Positions 54,846 to 64,000 of a stretch of DNA of 64,000 nucleotides are shown piece after piece (position 1 is the stretch's first letter; each line of letters starts with the position of its first letter). A program made the position numbers and the translations under genes. The DNA comes from Acanthococcus lagerstroemiae (taxonomy: Eukaryota; Arthropoda; Insecta; Hemiptera; Eriococcidae), in NCBI GenBank assembly GCA_031841125.1, contig CM063114.1, positions 47,699,574-47,763,573 of the forward strand, written 5' to 3'. Below the pieces are notes generated by a model. It saw only the letters and a list, made by a program, of their open reading frames with translations. It had not been told where the DNA came from and did not search any database.

Positions 54846-55670
54846 TGCCTAAAGAGAAGCTTCAGCTTTCCTTTCGCAAAAGTGAAGTGAAAGCTGCAGA
54901 GTGTAAGAAAGAGTTACTAATTTGGATTAGATCTTGGTCTAAAAGTAAGAACAACGATGGTTGCTCGTTTGGATACAATTTTCCTAAGCTCTGCTGAAGC
55001 TAAAGTCATTTTGCAATCCATTTGGTCGATTATGGATAAGGCTCACATGCCGCTGAAAAATTTGTTCGTGTTGGATTCAGTTAACAAATCAGTGGTTCGG
55101 TTTACTCAATGAGAAAGTAAAAATTATACGTTGTAAAAGCGTAGTGAACGTAGGGACTTGCAACGTACACAGAGTCCATAATGCCTTCTCGAAAGGTCTT
55201 AATGAAATTGGAGACGAAACCGCAAAGTTTGTTATAGCTTTACGTTACTGTATTCATAAATATCCTAATCAAGAAGCAGATTTCCGCATTATTCAAGAAC
55301 AATTGAAATTGCCACCCGTAAAAATACCAGAGCACATTTCAGTTACTTAGTTGGCTGTGAGGAACTCAGTAAAAATAATAATGGAGCTGAGTCCTGCAAT
55401 TAGAGAATATTTCTTGGTTTTCCTACCAAAAAAGAATGCGAAACTATTAAATAGCAGATTGCATAAGCTCACTCGTTCTTTTTCATTGAAGAAAACTCGC
55501 AAAGCTGAGTTGAAATTCTTATTTGCAGTTTCCCAATTATTCACCAATATTAGATTGGATTTCCCAGTATCTGCCACATCGGTCAGTCTCATCTACAATT
55601 TCAGCCATGTCAGCTGCTTAAGTCTCGTTAGTCGGACCAGTCAACCAGTTTCGCCCATTAGTCAATTTTA
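54846..55670 (+). pseudogene. hAT-superfamily transposase-like relic
   Basis: The first frame gives MPKEKLQLSFRKSEVKAAEC. After stops and a frameshift, 55,144-55,350 encodes HRVHNAFSKGLNEIGDE, then a segment ending EHISVT. The next frame (55,351-55,592) continues LAVRNSVKIIMELSPAIREY, FLVFLPKKN. The pattern 'C..H.vHNAf.kGl...' then '..vs.RWL.l...v..il..w.alkeYF' is that of hAT-like transposases and their domesticated relatives. The conserved aromatic in 'RWL' has become part of a stop. The catalytic core and dimerisation domain are not recognisable. Whether it belonged to the neighbouring TTGGACG ends is unknown. Confidence 0.65.
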
Positions 55671-55689
55671 TTGATCATTTTAGTCGCAT

Positions 55690-56600
55690 CCGTCTAATCA
55701 TTGATGACAATTGTATTACATTTATAATTATAACTTCAGAAGATGTGTCAGTCAGTCAGTTGGACATATTAGTCCTGTTAGATTTTTTTAGTGAGGTTAC
55801 TCTGATCAGACACATTAGTCAGGTATATCAGTCCTAACGGTCATACCTATTGATCAATCGATGTATTTATCTATTTATCTGTTAGTTAGGCATATTATTA
55901 GCCTTATTTATTACCTATACTATCTGGTCCAGAACTTAGTTTGAATCAGTCAGTTATTGCATACACACACGTGTATATATCTATCAGTTTGTTAGGCATA
56001 TTAGTCTTGTCTGTCATACTCTACATATCTGGACTAAAATTAATTTCAGTCAGTCAGTCTATGTATGTGTAATGTGTAAGTATCTGTCTATCAATTTGTT
56101 TGACATGTTAGTCTTATCTGTCATACTATCTGAACCAATACTTAGTTTCAATCAGTATCATTATATGTATGTTCCTCGTTGTCAATTCACTAGGCATATT
56201 AGGCTTATCTGTCATACTACTGCGCTCAGAACTGGGTTCCAATTAGTGTCAGTCAATGTATGTGTGTATGTATCTTTCTATTAGTCTGTGAGGCATATTA
56301 GTCGTATCTGTTATATTATCTAGACCAGAATTTGATTTCAGTCAGTCAATATAAGTGCGTGAGTACGTATGTATGTATCTGTCTGCTTGTCTAACTGTCT
56401 ATAAAGTTTGTTAGTTATATGTATTAGTCTTATCTATCATACTATCTGAACTAAAACTAGGTTTCAATCAGTGCCAATCAATGTATGTATGTACTAGTAT
56501 GTATATATCTGTTTATCAATTCGTTAGGCATATTAGTCTTATCTGTCATACTATCTAGATAAAAACTTGGTTTCAATCAGTGTCAGTCAATCTCTAATAT
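55690..56600 (+). repeat. degenerate minisatellite, units about 100-125 bp
   Basis: The core words TTAGTCTTATCTGTCATACT, TTTCAATCAGTGTCAGTCAA, TGTATGTATGTAT and ATCTGTCTATCAGTTTGTTA repeat about eight times with indels. A lone related unit is at 58,838-58,925. It includes (GTAT)n-like and (CTAT)n-like runs. Confidence 0.75.
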
Positions 56601-56949
56601 AATTATATAAAATGGTTTGTTTGGTCGAGGTTGGCTGGTAAACTGTATGAGCGGGGGGGGGGGGGATTTGTACTTTCTGAATGTGGCTGTATGAAGTCTG
56701 GGAAGGTTTTAGGCTAAAGAAGAGTGAGTTTTGGGTTGAGACTATGAAGGGAGGAGAAATTTGAAATATAGAAAATTTTTTCAAAATTTAACCATAACCC
56801 AGCCCCTTTTAAAAGTAATAGTATGCAAACATATGTACATAGTGTCGGCGTAGGTTGCCTACTTACCGAGTGGAAGGGGGTCATTGCAAAAAAGACACCA
56901 TGTATATAAATTTGTGGATGAACACATGGCTGGAAGAATGTCGGGTGGA

Positions 56950-57085
56950 GCGTTAACAAGGTGTTTACAAGGTCAGGAAATTAGGAAAAGTCAGGATTTT
57001 TGAAAATCGGTCAGGAAGTCAGGAAAACCTTAGGAAATTCGAGGAATTTGATGAAAGGTCAGGAAAAAATTGGTGAACTACCATG
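56950..57085 (+). repeat. GTCAGGAAA-type repeat
   Basis: AAGGTGTTTACAAGGTCAGG is followed by six or so GTCAGGAAA variants. Short repeats of this type, starting GGTGTCTACA and running on as (GTCAGGAAA)n, are known from many animal genomes (recalled, not searched). Confidence 0.5.
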
Positions 57086-58150
57086 CAGTGGAAGATTCTG
57101 TAGGAAATCCCATGATATGATTTAATGAAAATCAAGAAATAATATTGTATGGATGTAATGAATTGGCACAGGAAACCCTTTCCTTCCTTTCTTCAAAATT
57201 CAACTCGCGTAATGTAACTGTCTCATGTCAAAGTGGCAACAAAAAGGAGGTCAGAAAAAAGTCAAGGAAAAAGTTTTTGCTAGAGTCAGTAGACACTCTG
57301 GTCGAGCGTGTCGGGGGGGGGGATGTTATAGTTTTCGCTCAAGTATATCCATGGCCGTAAGAAAAATATTGTTTTCACTTTTAAGCATTGAAAATTAATC
57401 GGCTGCAGCTTGCAGCAGTGCAGCAAAGATCAAGATCAGTGAGCATATGGCTAGAAGGAAAAATAATTTCTATGGAAATGTGGACCACTGGACAGAATTG
57501 TGACCATGAAGAGCTAAATCTTACTGATTGGCTTCACGCAATACGCACAACTGAACTGTACTGTGAACTGAACTGGAATCAAGTTCAGTGTCGGTCGGAA
57601 AAACGTGACATCGATTTTAGGACGAAGGCCAGCCAATTGACATATCCATGTCAAAAAATTTCAGTAACCTAATTTTTGGAGGGCGGCCTCAAAATTTTGC
57701 CCCCTCTGGACCCCATAATTTCTTTTTCGACTAGCACTTTTTGGAAGTGTTTTTATATTGAACTTCTTCACATTATGTTAACAATTACTGGGTGTACTCG
57801 TAACTTGTAACTTTCTCGCTTCAGAAATGATTAGGGGATTGAAAATGTGGAATTTCCGAAACGAACTTAAGATATCTTATTATTCGATGACAGAAGGGCG
57901 TATGGCGATGCACGTTTCTTAACAGAACAATGTTATATCTTATGCGCAAATTTTGACTATTGTTGATATACAATACATAATCCGAAGTCTACTTTACAGT
58001 AGGTACTCAACAAACTGTCATGGGCGTAGTCAGGTAGGGGAGCGGGCAAACTAGGCCGCTTGCTCCAGTAGACAGAGACTGAAGTTATATTATAGGCTGC
58101 ATTACCCGACATTAATTGATATTTTAGCCGTAAAATAATTAAAAAAAAAA
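57086..58150. other. intergenic; no gene recognised
   Basis: A G run at 57,307-57,314 and an R1-like scrap at 57,897-57,915 are the only features. The ORF at 57,388-57,672 has no domain. Confidence 0.3.
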
Positions 58151-58154
58151 CAAC

Positions 58155-58725
58155 ATGTTTTTCGAAAATTCCACGCATTTTAGCGATTATCTCGAGAAAT
58201 ACGTTCTCTAGAGAGAAGTTGTATTGGATCTTTTTGTAGAGAATTTAACAAAGAACATTTTATGTTATTTGCATTTTGGTCCTAGAATGAATTAATTTTT
58301 TTAGATAATTTCGATTTAGTTAGTAAAGATCGGTTATGAATGAAAAAAGCCATGTTCCTCGAAACCTTCACACAATTTTGCGATTATCTCGGTAAATATG
58401 CATTCTAAAGAAAAGTTGTATATCTTATTTATATAAAATTAAACAAGGAACATTTTATGTTATTTTCATTTTGGTCCTAGAGTGAATATTTTTGTAGATA
58501 ATTGCGATTTAGTTAGTAAAGATCGGTTATGAATGAAAAAATAAAAGCAATGTTCCTCGAAACTTTCACACAAATTTGAGATTATCTCGGTAAATATGCG
58601 TTCTAAAGAAAAGTTGTATGAAATCTTATTTATAGAACATTTAACAAGGAACATTTTATGCTACTTGCATTTTGGTCCTAAAGTTGGTATGTTCCGAGAT
58701 ATTCGCGGTTTTTTTTGTAAAATGT
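58155..58725. repeat. three tandem units of about 198 bp
   Basis: Units begin near 58,155, 58,354 and 58,554 and share TCGAAAnnTTCACACAA, GATTATCTCGGTAAATATGC, AAAGAAAAGTTGTAT, ACAAGGAACATTTTATG, TTGGTCCTAGA and TAGTAAAGATCGGTTATGAA. The third is truncated. Confidence 0.85.
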
Positions 58726-60751
58726 CAGTATTAGAATAACTTCAAGGTCAAAGCGTCACGGCTTAATGACCTATTGGAACAAATTTCAGTGCGCACCGAA
58801 TCGATTGGCGAAAACTCGTAACATAAGGGACACTCTAATTGTATCTATCTATTTATCTATCTATCTATCAGTTCCTTAGTTATATTAGTCATATCTGTCA
58901 AAATATCTGATCCAAAATATGGTTTGTCCTCCTCGCGCTTATCAGTGGATTTCCTTGAAGGCTGCATGCTGGAGGCTGATGTTCTCATGACGTCCACTCT
59001 GCCATCAGTGTTTCCTTCGTGTGATCCCACTTCCTTCTGCCTCCTCCTGACTTAACCTTTTTCACCAAAGTCGCCGAACCTGAAGATACAAGTTTTTAGA
59101 AAGCTTAAGAGAGGGCGGATTTCGTAAATAAGGTACGTAAAAACCCCGACCTAACCAACCTGAATTGATCCTACAACCCGTGGGCGGCTCCGATAATCGC
59201 TGTGTTTGCGACTGCCCTTATTTATCAATTTCGGTAAATACGGGGCCGGAACGGCCGTATAAATCATTCCGAATTAAAACTGTAACCGAAGTAAGAAATA
59301 CTGGCGCAGGCTATATATTTAAAATTGATGAATCGAAAAAAATTCGGAAACCGACTATCTCATCGCTCACATTACCACGGGGATAAAAGTGGAGGTGAAA
59401 GATAGGGCAGGGAGAGAATGAAAAAGAGAGTGAGAGAGAAAGAAAAAAGAGGCAACAGCGGCAGTCCGCTAAAGCAAACGTAAAATTAAACTTTCATGAA
59501 AATAATGGAAATGCGAATGGAGTAAACCACCGACCCCCGTTTCGACTTGGTTAAGCCGTAATTGGAAGTTTAACAAACAGGGAAAAGTAAGAGAAATTCG
59601 GCTTAGCCGGCTGATGAAAATATTTAATTATTCTAAATTAATCACTGTCGCTATTCTTTTGTATAGATATACGAATGCGGCCGAAGAAGGGAAAAAAACC
59701 GAAATAACAATACGCGCCGAACCATAAACCACAGTCCTGTGCTGCCAGGTTATCTTATTATTTCGTCCGGTACACCTTCGTCGAATAAATTTATATAGTA
59801 GCCAAAAAAATAAATTTAAAAAAAATAATAATAAATAAAGTAAAATAAAAAAATAGGGGAAAAATATATATATAAACAAAATAAAAATAAATGAACGAGA
59901 TTTCAGCATTTTTCGAGTATACATGACGACCGCACTTGCGAGGGTTTCAAAGCTTTATTTGAAGGTAAAAGAAAAAAAGTGTATACCAGTTTTGCAAAGT
60001 TTGCTTTATGTATTGTACGTTAATGTCCAGCGTTCAATACGGTGCATGTTTATTCAGAAAAGTTTGTTTCATCCGGATATTAATGCCCTTTCTAAAGTAC
60101 AGAACAGTGTAATAAATTAGCGGCATTAATAAATAGAAAAATAAAAAGGAAAAAAAAAAGTAATTAGCGAGATGAGAATCGCATCAATTTGCATCATTAT
60201 GCGATAAAAGTTTTGTGGCAGTAAAGTTTCTGAATTGTAAAGTACAGACCACGTAAATTAGTTACTCGGAACTTGAACCTATTAATTTTGGGTATCGCAT
60301 CGGCGTTGGTACGAATAGTGTATAAAAAGGGAGTAACTCCACGGCTGCTCATTCCTGTTAAGATAGTTTTGCTTTTACTCGTCCACGACGGAATAATTGT
60401 ACGGAATCGTGTGAATACTTTTTGCTGACGCAAGTTCTACTTACTAAATTTCACGCAGCTTTGATTGTAATTTTAATGAAATTCAAGTTCTCACTCAAGT
60501 TATTTTGAAGAGGCTGGAAAAACAGAGGATTCATGGAGAAAAGGAGGTTGATGAATAATAAATCTTTGGGACATGGTATTGATTGGCGACATGGCATAGT
60601 AGACCTGGAAGAGTTTGCAACAATTGCCACAAGAACTGCTATACTAAATCCAGATGTGTTGAATGGGAGTTGTTCAGCTTGAAAAGTGATTACTGTCAGT
60701 ATCCTGTCCCTGCGTGTACAAATGTAAATCATAAAGACAGTATTACTGTTC
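58726..60751. other. intergenic; no gene recognised
   Basis: It contains a lone minisatellite unit (58,838-58,925), a GA-rich tract at 59,395-59,450 and an A/T low-complexity tract at 59,800-59,895. The stretch at 59,090-59,650 looks single-copy. ORFs of 73-120 codons have no domain. Confidence 0.3.
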
Positions 60752-61218
60752 AGTGTTTCTGTGTGACCAAGCGGTAACATGCTCGTTTCGCAATCCTTGC
60801 ATCTCGGGTTCAAGTTCCACCAACACCGGAAAGTTAGTGTTATTCGAATATCCTCTCTAACATCCTAGCAAACACAGCGACTACAGTATCAATTAAGGTG
60901 GAAGCGTAGCGTGTCCTGTAACCCCGTTCCGTTCACACGAACAAAGCATTACAATCGCAGTACGTGTTACCACCAGATCAGAAAGATTGGCACTGTGCGT
61001 GTGAATGTTGTGGATAGCTTACTCAATGTTGTGAACACGTGGCTAGTATGCGAACTGTGGCTGCGCACTCTTCGGCACAGAGAAGGAAAACTCTTAACGC
61101 AACAAAACCATGGGGAAGGTAAAGCAATAGCAAACTACCCCGATTGACCTACACAGGAGAGTCGTGCCTCAGAAATCATAACTGCCAACTTCTGGCATCG
61201 GATATGGCGCGTGAAAAA
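60752..61218 (+). mobile_element. tRNA-derived SINE, family A, copy 3
   Basis: Box A-like GACCAAGCGGT (60,765-60,775) is followed, after GCTCGTTTCGCAATCCTTGC, by box B-like GGGTTCAAGTTCC (60,806-60,818). The body aligns with copies 1 and 2 to CATCGGATATGGCGC. It is the only copy on the plus strand. No target duplication was recognised. Confidence 0.8.
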
Positions 61219-61239
61219 GCTTATCTATGAATTAAAAAC

Positions 61240-61351
61240 ATACGTTTAGTCATGAACTGAAAAAATATAACCATACAACGTTTATTATTGAATTGAAATC
61301 CTGGAAACTAACATCACTGTACCTGCTAAGTGCATTCATGAACTGAAAACT
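61240..61351 (+). repeat. outlying part of the GAACTGAAAACTGACATCAC minisatellite
   Basis: CATGAACTGAAAA and AACTAACATCACTGTAC occur here as in the main array at 62,440-63,350. The two parts are separated by a palindromic MITE and about 500 bp of other sequence. Confidence 0.6.
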
Positions 61352-61917
61352 AATATAGGGCTTTTCATTGTCTGGTTTGTTTACATGATTTCTTATCTTG
61401 CTGTAGAATTATCACCAAGGAGCTGTATGAGGTGTTACAAGGAAAAAGCCTCAATGGTAATCAGACACTGAGGCCCTTTTCTGTGCCACATCACATTAAG
61501 GTTCCTTTGGCACATTCTGTTACAAATTTTGTTTTTATCTTTCAGTACTCTATTTAGAAAAAGAATGAAAAACCGTAATAAAATGTCAAAAGGAATCATG
61601 ATGTGATCTGGCACATAAAATGTCCTCAATGGTAAGGGAACATTAGGGCCCTTTTCTATGTCACATCACATTCTGGTTCTTTTAACTTATTTTATTACAA
61701 ATTTTCATATTTTTCTTTCAGTGCTCTACTTAAAAAATCTGAAATTTGTAATAAAATGTGTCAAAAGAATAATAATATGATCTGACACAGAAAAGAGCGT
61801 CAGTGTCTTATTACCATTGAGGCCCTTTTCTTGTGTCAAGTCACATACCTCATTGATGATAATTCTACATCAACATAAGAAATCATGTAAACAAACCCGC
61901 CGATGAAAAACTGTATT
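61352..61917. mobile_element. 566-bp palindromic MITE
   Basis: The arms run AATATAG..TTTTCAT, GGTTTGTTTACATGATTTCT, GTAGAATTATCA, CCTCAATGGTAAT, GACACTGA and on to TTATTACAAATTT, mirrored around about 61,630. An inner pair of CCTCAATGGTAA/GGGCCCTTTTCT modules is itself repeated. No coding sequence. The outer boundary is approximate. Confidence 0.75.
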
Positions 61918-61952
61918 ACCCTCAAAATGTCAAAATATAAGTTGACACAGAG

Positions 61953-62185
61953 GCACAATCAGGAATTACCTCTGGGAGGGGCTAAACAAGAAAAAGTGGA
62001 AGGGTGGTAAGTTTTATATGAAAAGTAAAGTACACTTGAAACTACCTCGCTTAATCATTGAGATTTTGTAAAAAAAAAAAAAAAAAAAAAAAAATTATTA
62101 TTTATTATTATTATTATTATTTTTTTTGGCGGGGGGGGGGCTATAGCTTCATATCCCCTTCCTTGGTTGCGCCTATGCGGTGACA
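61953..62185. mobile_element. possible small G-run MITE
   Basis: AGAGGCACAATCAGGAA at the left and CCTTGGTTGCGCCTAT at the right are weak inverted copies. An A run, a (TTA)n run and a G run fill the interior (62,071-62,142). Ends of the type ATAGGCGCAACCAAGG occur in other animal MITEs (recalled). The target duplication is unclear. Confidence 0.45.
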
Positions 62186-62439
62186 TGCCGAATCCCACTT
62201 CTTTGGCAGAATGTTTAAAGTCGAGTTGCTGTGTCAGCATAAACTTTTGGGATCAAATTGTGCATTAAATTTGATGTAGCTTTCTGTCCAAAAGTCGATG
62301 TTAGCATTGTATTTTGACATTTGTGTCAAATTCTATATTAGATTCCACAACAATGTTGTGGTGACAGATTTTGAATGTTGACAAAAGAGTTGATATTTTT
62401 GTATCAACTGTGTTTCAAGGGCACTAATGTACAGTGTGC

Positions 62440-63350
62440 CGTGTTTATTCATTATTTTATAACTGACATCATTGTACAGCATTTATTCATGAACTTGAAA
62501 TTGACATCACTGCACAGTGTTTATCCATGAATTGAAAACTGATATCACTGATGTGCTGCAGTGTGTATTTATGAACTGAAAACTGACATTACCATAGAAC
62601 ATGTATTCATGAACTGAAAACTAACATCACTAATGTGCAATGTATAATGTATATTTGTAAACTGAAAACTGACATCAGTGTACAACATTCCCTGATGAAT
62701 TGAAAACTGGATATCACTGATGTGCAATCTGCAATGTACAATGTATATTTGTAAACTGAAAACTGACATCAGTGTACAACATTCCCTGATGAATTGAAAA
62801 CTGGATATCACTGATGTGCAATCTGCAATGTACAATGGGTATTTGTGAACTGAACACTGACATCACTGTACAACATTTATTCATCAGCTGAAAACTGGTA
62901 TTGTACATGCTTTATCCATATAGAGACTGACATCACTGTGTAGTCTTTATTCATATAACTGATGTCACTGTATCACACTTATTGATGAATTGAAAACTGA
63001 TATTGTACATTGCTTATCCATATAGAAATTGACATCACTGTGTAGTGTTTATTCAGAAAACTGATATGACTGTACAACATTATTTATTGATGTATTGAAA
63101 ACTGAACATCACTAATGTACAATTTACAATGTGCATTTATGAACTGAACACTGACATCACTGTGTAGTGTTTATTCATAAAACTGACATCACTGTACAAT
63201 GTTTATTGATGGATTGAAAACTGATATTATACATTGCTTATCCGTATAGAAACTGACATCAGTGTGCAGCTTTTATTCATAAAACTGACATCACTGTACC
63301 ATGTTTATTTGTGAACTGAAAACTGACATGACTGTGCATCGTTTATTTGC
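62440..63350 (+). repeat. minisatellite of 38-57 bp units
   Basis: The consensus is close to GAACTGAAAACTGACATCAC followed by TGTACAACATTTATTCAT, with some twenty degenerate copies. A higher-order unit of about 100 bp (TTTGTAAACTGAAAACTGAC to GATGTGCAATCTGCAATG) is duplicated nearly exactly at about 62,650-62,735 and 62,748-62,835. ORFs here (62,569-62,908) are repeat products. Confidence 0.85.
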
Positions 63351-64000
63351 TTGTACACGGAATGATTTTTGAGCTAGGTTGAATATACTGTAGGTACTCC
63401 ATTGCTTTGCAATATTTAACATTGCCATGTACTTTCAATTCTGATGTATTAGCTTAATGGTGCTTCATCAGATTACGTGTGGTCCAAGTCTTAGATACTA
63501 CCGCTGTGCATGAAGTTTAGTGGGAGAACTACTCGGTGGTTGGGTGATGAGAACTGAGGTAACAGTTGAGTGGCATACCACAAAAAAATACCTACTTACA
63601 TCTTCCATCAGTCCTCCGTGCTTCATATTGAATGCGGTCTGCTGTGTGATCAGCATTTGCTTCAGTTCATTAATAATCTACCGCAACTAGCAGATTGAAT
63701 AGTTTCTCCTGGAGATCCGTGGAGATGACTATCAAGTCACTAATTCAAGCAGATTCAATTGTCCTGCAAGGTCGATGAAGCTCACGAATTCAGTTTGCAA
63801 TATTTTATGTGCTTGTACTGTGTATTCCCAGACCCGGAAATTTTTTTTTTCTTGAATTTATTTCTATATGATCGAGTTTTCGGTTTCATGTTTTTTTCTT
63901 CTTCTTTGTTGCAGGTGAGTATATCTTACACATACGTATGCATACTGTGAGCATGAACCGATCTGTAAGTACTAAACCGAGTGATTTGTGTTGTTTCGGG
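63351..64000. other. intergenic to window end; no gene recognised
   Basis: Nothing recognisable was found. A T run is at 63,841-63,850. Confidence 0.3.

Larger units (their letters stand above)
52940..56904. mobile_element. 4-kb TA-flanked inverted-repeat element, same family as 3,200-4,722, with nested insertions
   Basis: The left end TACAGGGTGTCTCTTTTG (after TA) and the right end CACCATGTA (before TA) are inverted copies. The arms at 52,940-53,155 and 56,745-56,904 share TAGGTAGGCAATCTACC- and TATGGTCAAATTTTGAAAA-type blocks with 3,200-4,722. Inside lie a hAT element, a palindrome, a TTGGACG MITE, a transposase relic and a minisatellite. The ends could also be two independent copies; the TA flanks and facing orientation favour one element. 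Confidence 0.55.

Noticed and set aside
62569..62908. Repeat-rich ORFs that could be mistaken for a repetitive protein, or for a CRISPR array
   Set aside because: The units are degenerate, contiguous and without unique spacers. This is a minisatellite in animal DNA.

Overview
The window looks like transposon-dense arthropod DNA, most probably from an insect. The reasons are an R1-clade-like LINE 3' end, a second LINE with RT, RNase H and CCHC modules, Ty3/Gypsy remnants, many hAT-type elements and tRNA-derived SINEs. The intervening single-copy-looking DNA is AT-rich but keeps many CpG dinucleotides. The species cannot be named from the sequence. I found no convincing host protein-coding gene, no functional tRNA or rRNA gene and no prokaryotic feature. 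All recognisable coding sequence belongs to decayed mobile elements.

Layout. 0.1-0.6 kb: SINE family A. 2.9-5.1 kb: a degenerate minisatellite split by a TA-flanked inverted-repeat transposon. 6-9 kb: two miniature elements. 10.4-12.8 kb: a 5'-truncated LINE on the minus strand. 12.9-13.7 kb: the same minisatellite inverted, then a 122-bp palindrome. 15.8-16.1 kb: SINE family B. 17-21.6 kb: elements built from GAGAAC/GGGAAC-type arrays, one being a 1.6-kb hAT-like palindrome with a pogo-like insert. 23.7-26.9 kb: a 3.2-kb long inverted repeat. 28-29.1 kb: a tandem repeat, then a cluster of GAA-loop hairpins next to a T tract. 30-34 kb: small inverted-repeat elements and R1-type 3' ends. 35.2-38.2 kb: a hAT transposon with a transposase remnant, itself hit by two more hAT-type elements. 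42.4-43.1 kb: a gag/protease remnant. 43.9-44.8 kb: a tandem satellite. 46-50.7 kb: SINE A, an R1-like 3' end and a Gypsy element carrying a hAT MITE and a SINE B. 52.9-56.9 kb: a 4-kb inverted-repeat element hosting further hAT elements. 56.9-63.4 kb: tandem repeats, the third SINE A and a palindromic MITE.

Insertion order can be read in several places from target-site duplications (TSDs). At least seven hAT-type insertions show 8-bp TSDs, some exact and some with one or two mismatches. The most informative case is at 35.2-38.2 kb: removing an inner 1,188-bp element and one TSD copy restores the reading frame of the outer hAT transposase C-terminus. Two further points stand out. The two SINE B copies share a 3' domain but carry different tRNA-like heads. 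Several of the long G or C runs lie just inside hAT-type element ends.

Nothing here works together as an operon or pathway. The relationship between features is nesting: cut-and-paste elements and SINEs landing in older LINE, Gypsy and hAT copies. All percentages of identity, copy numbers and family names would need genome-wide comparison; none was run.
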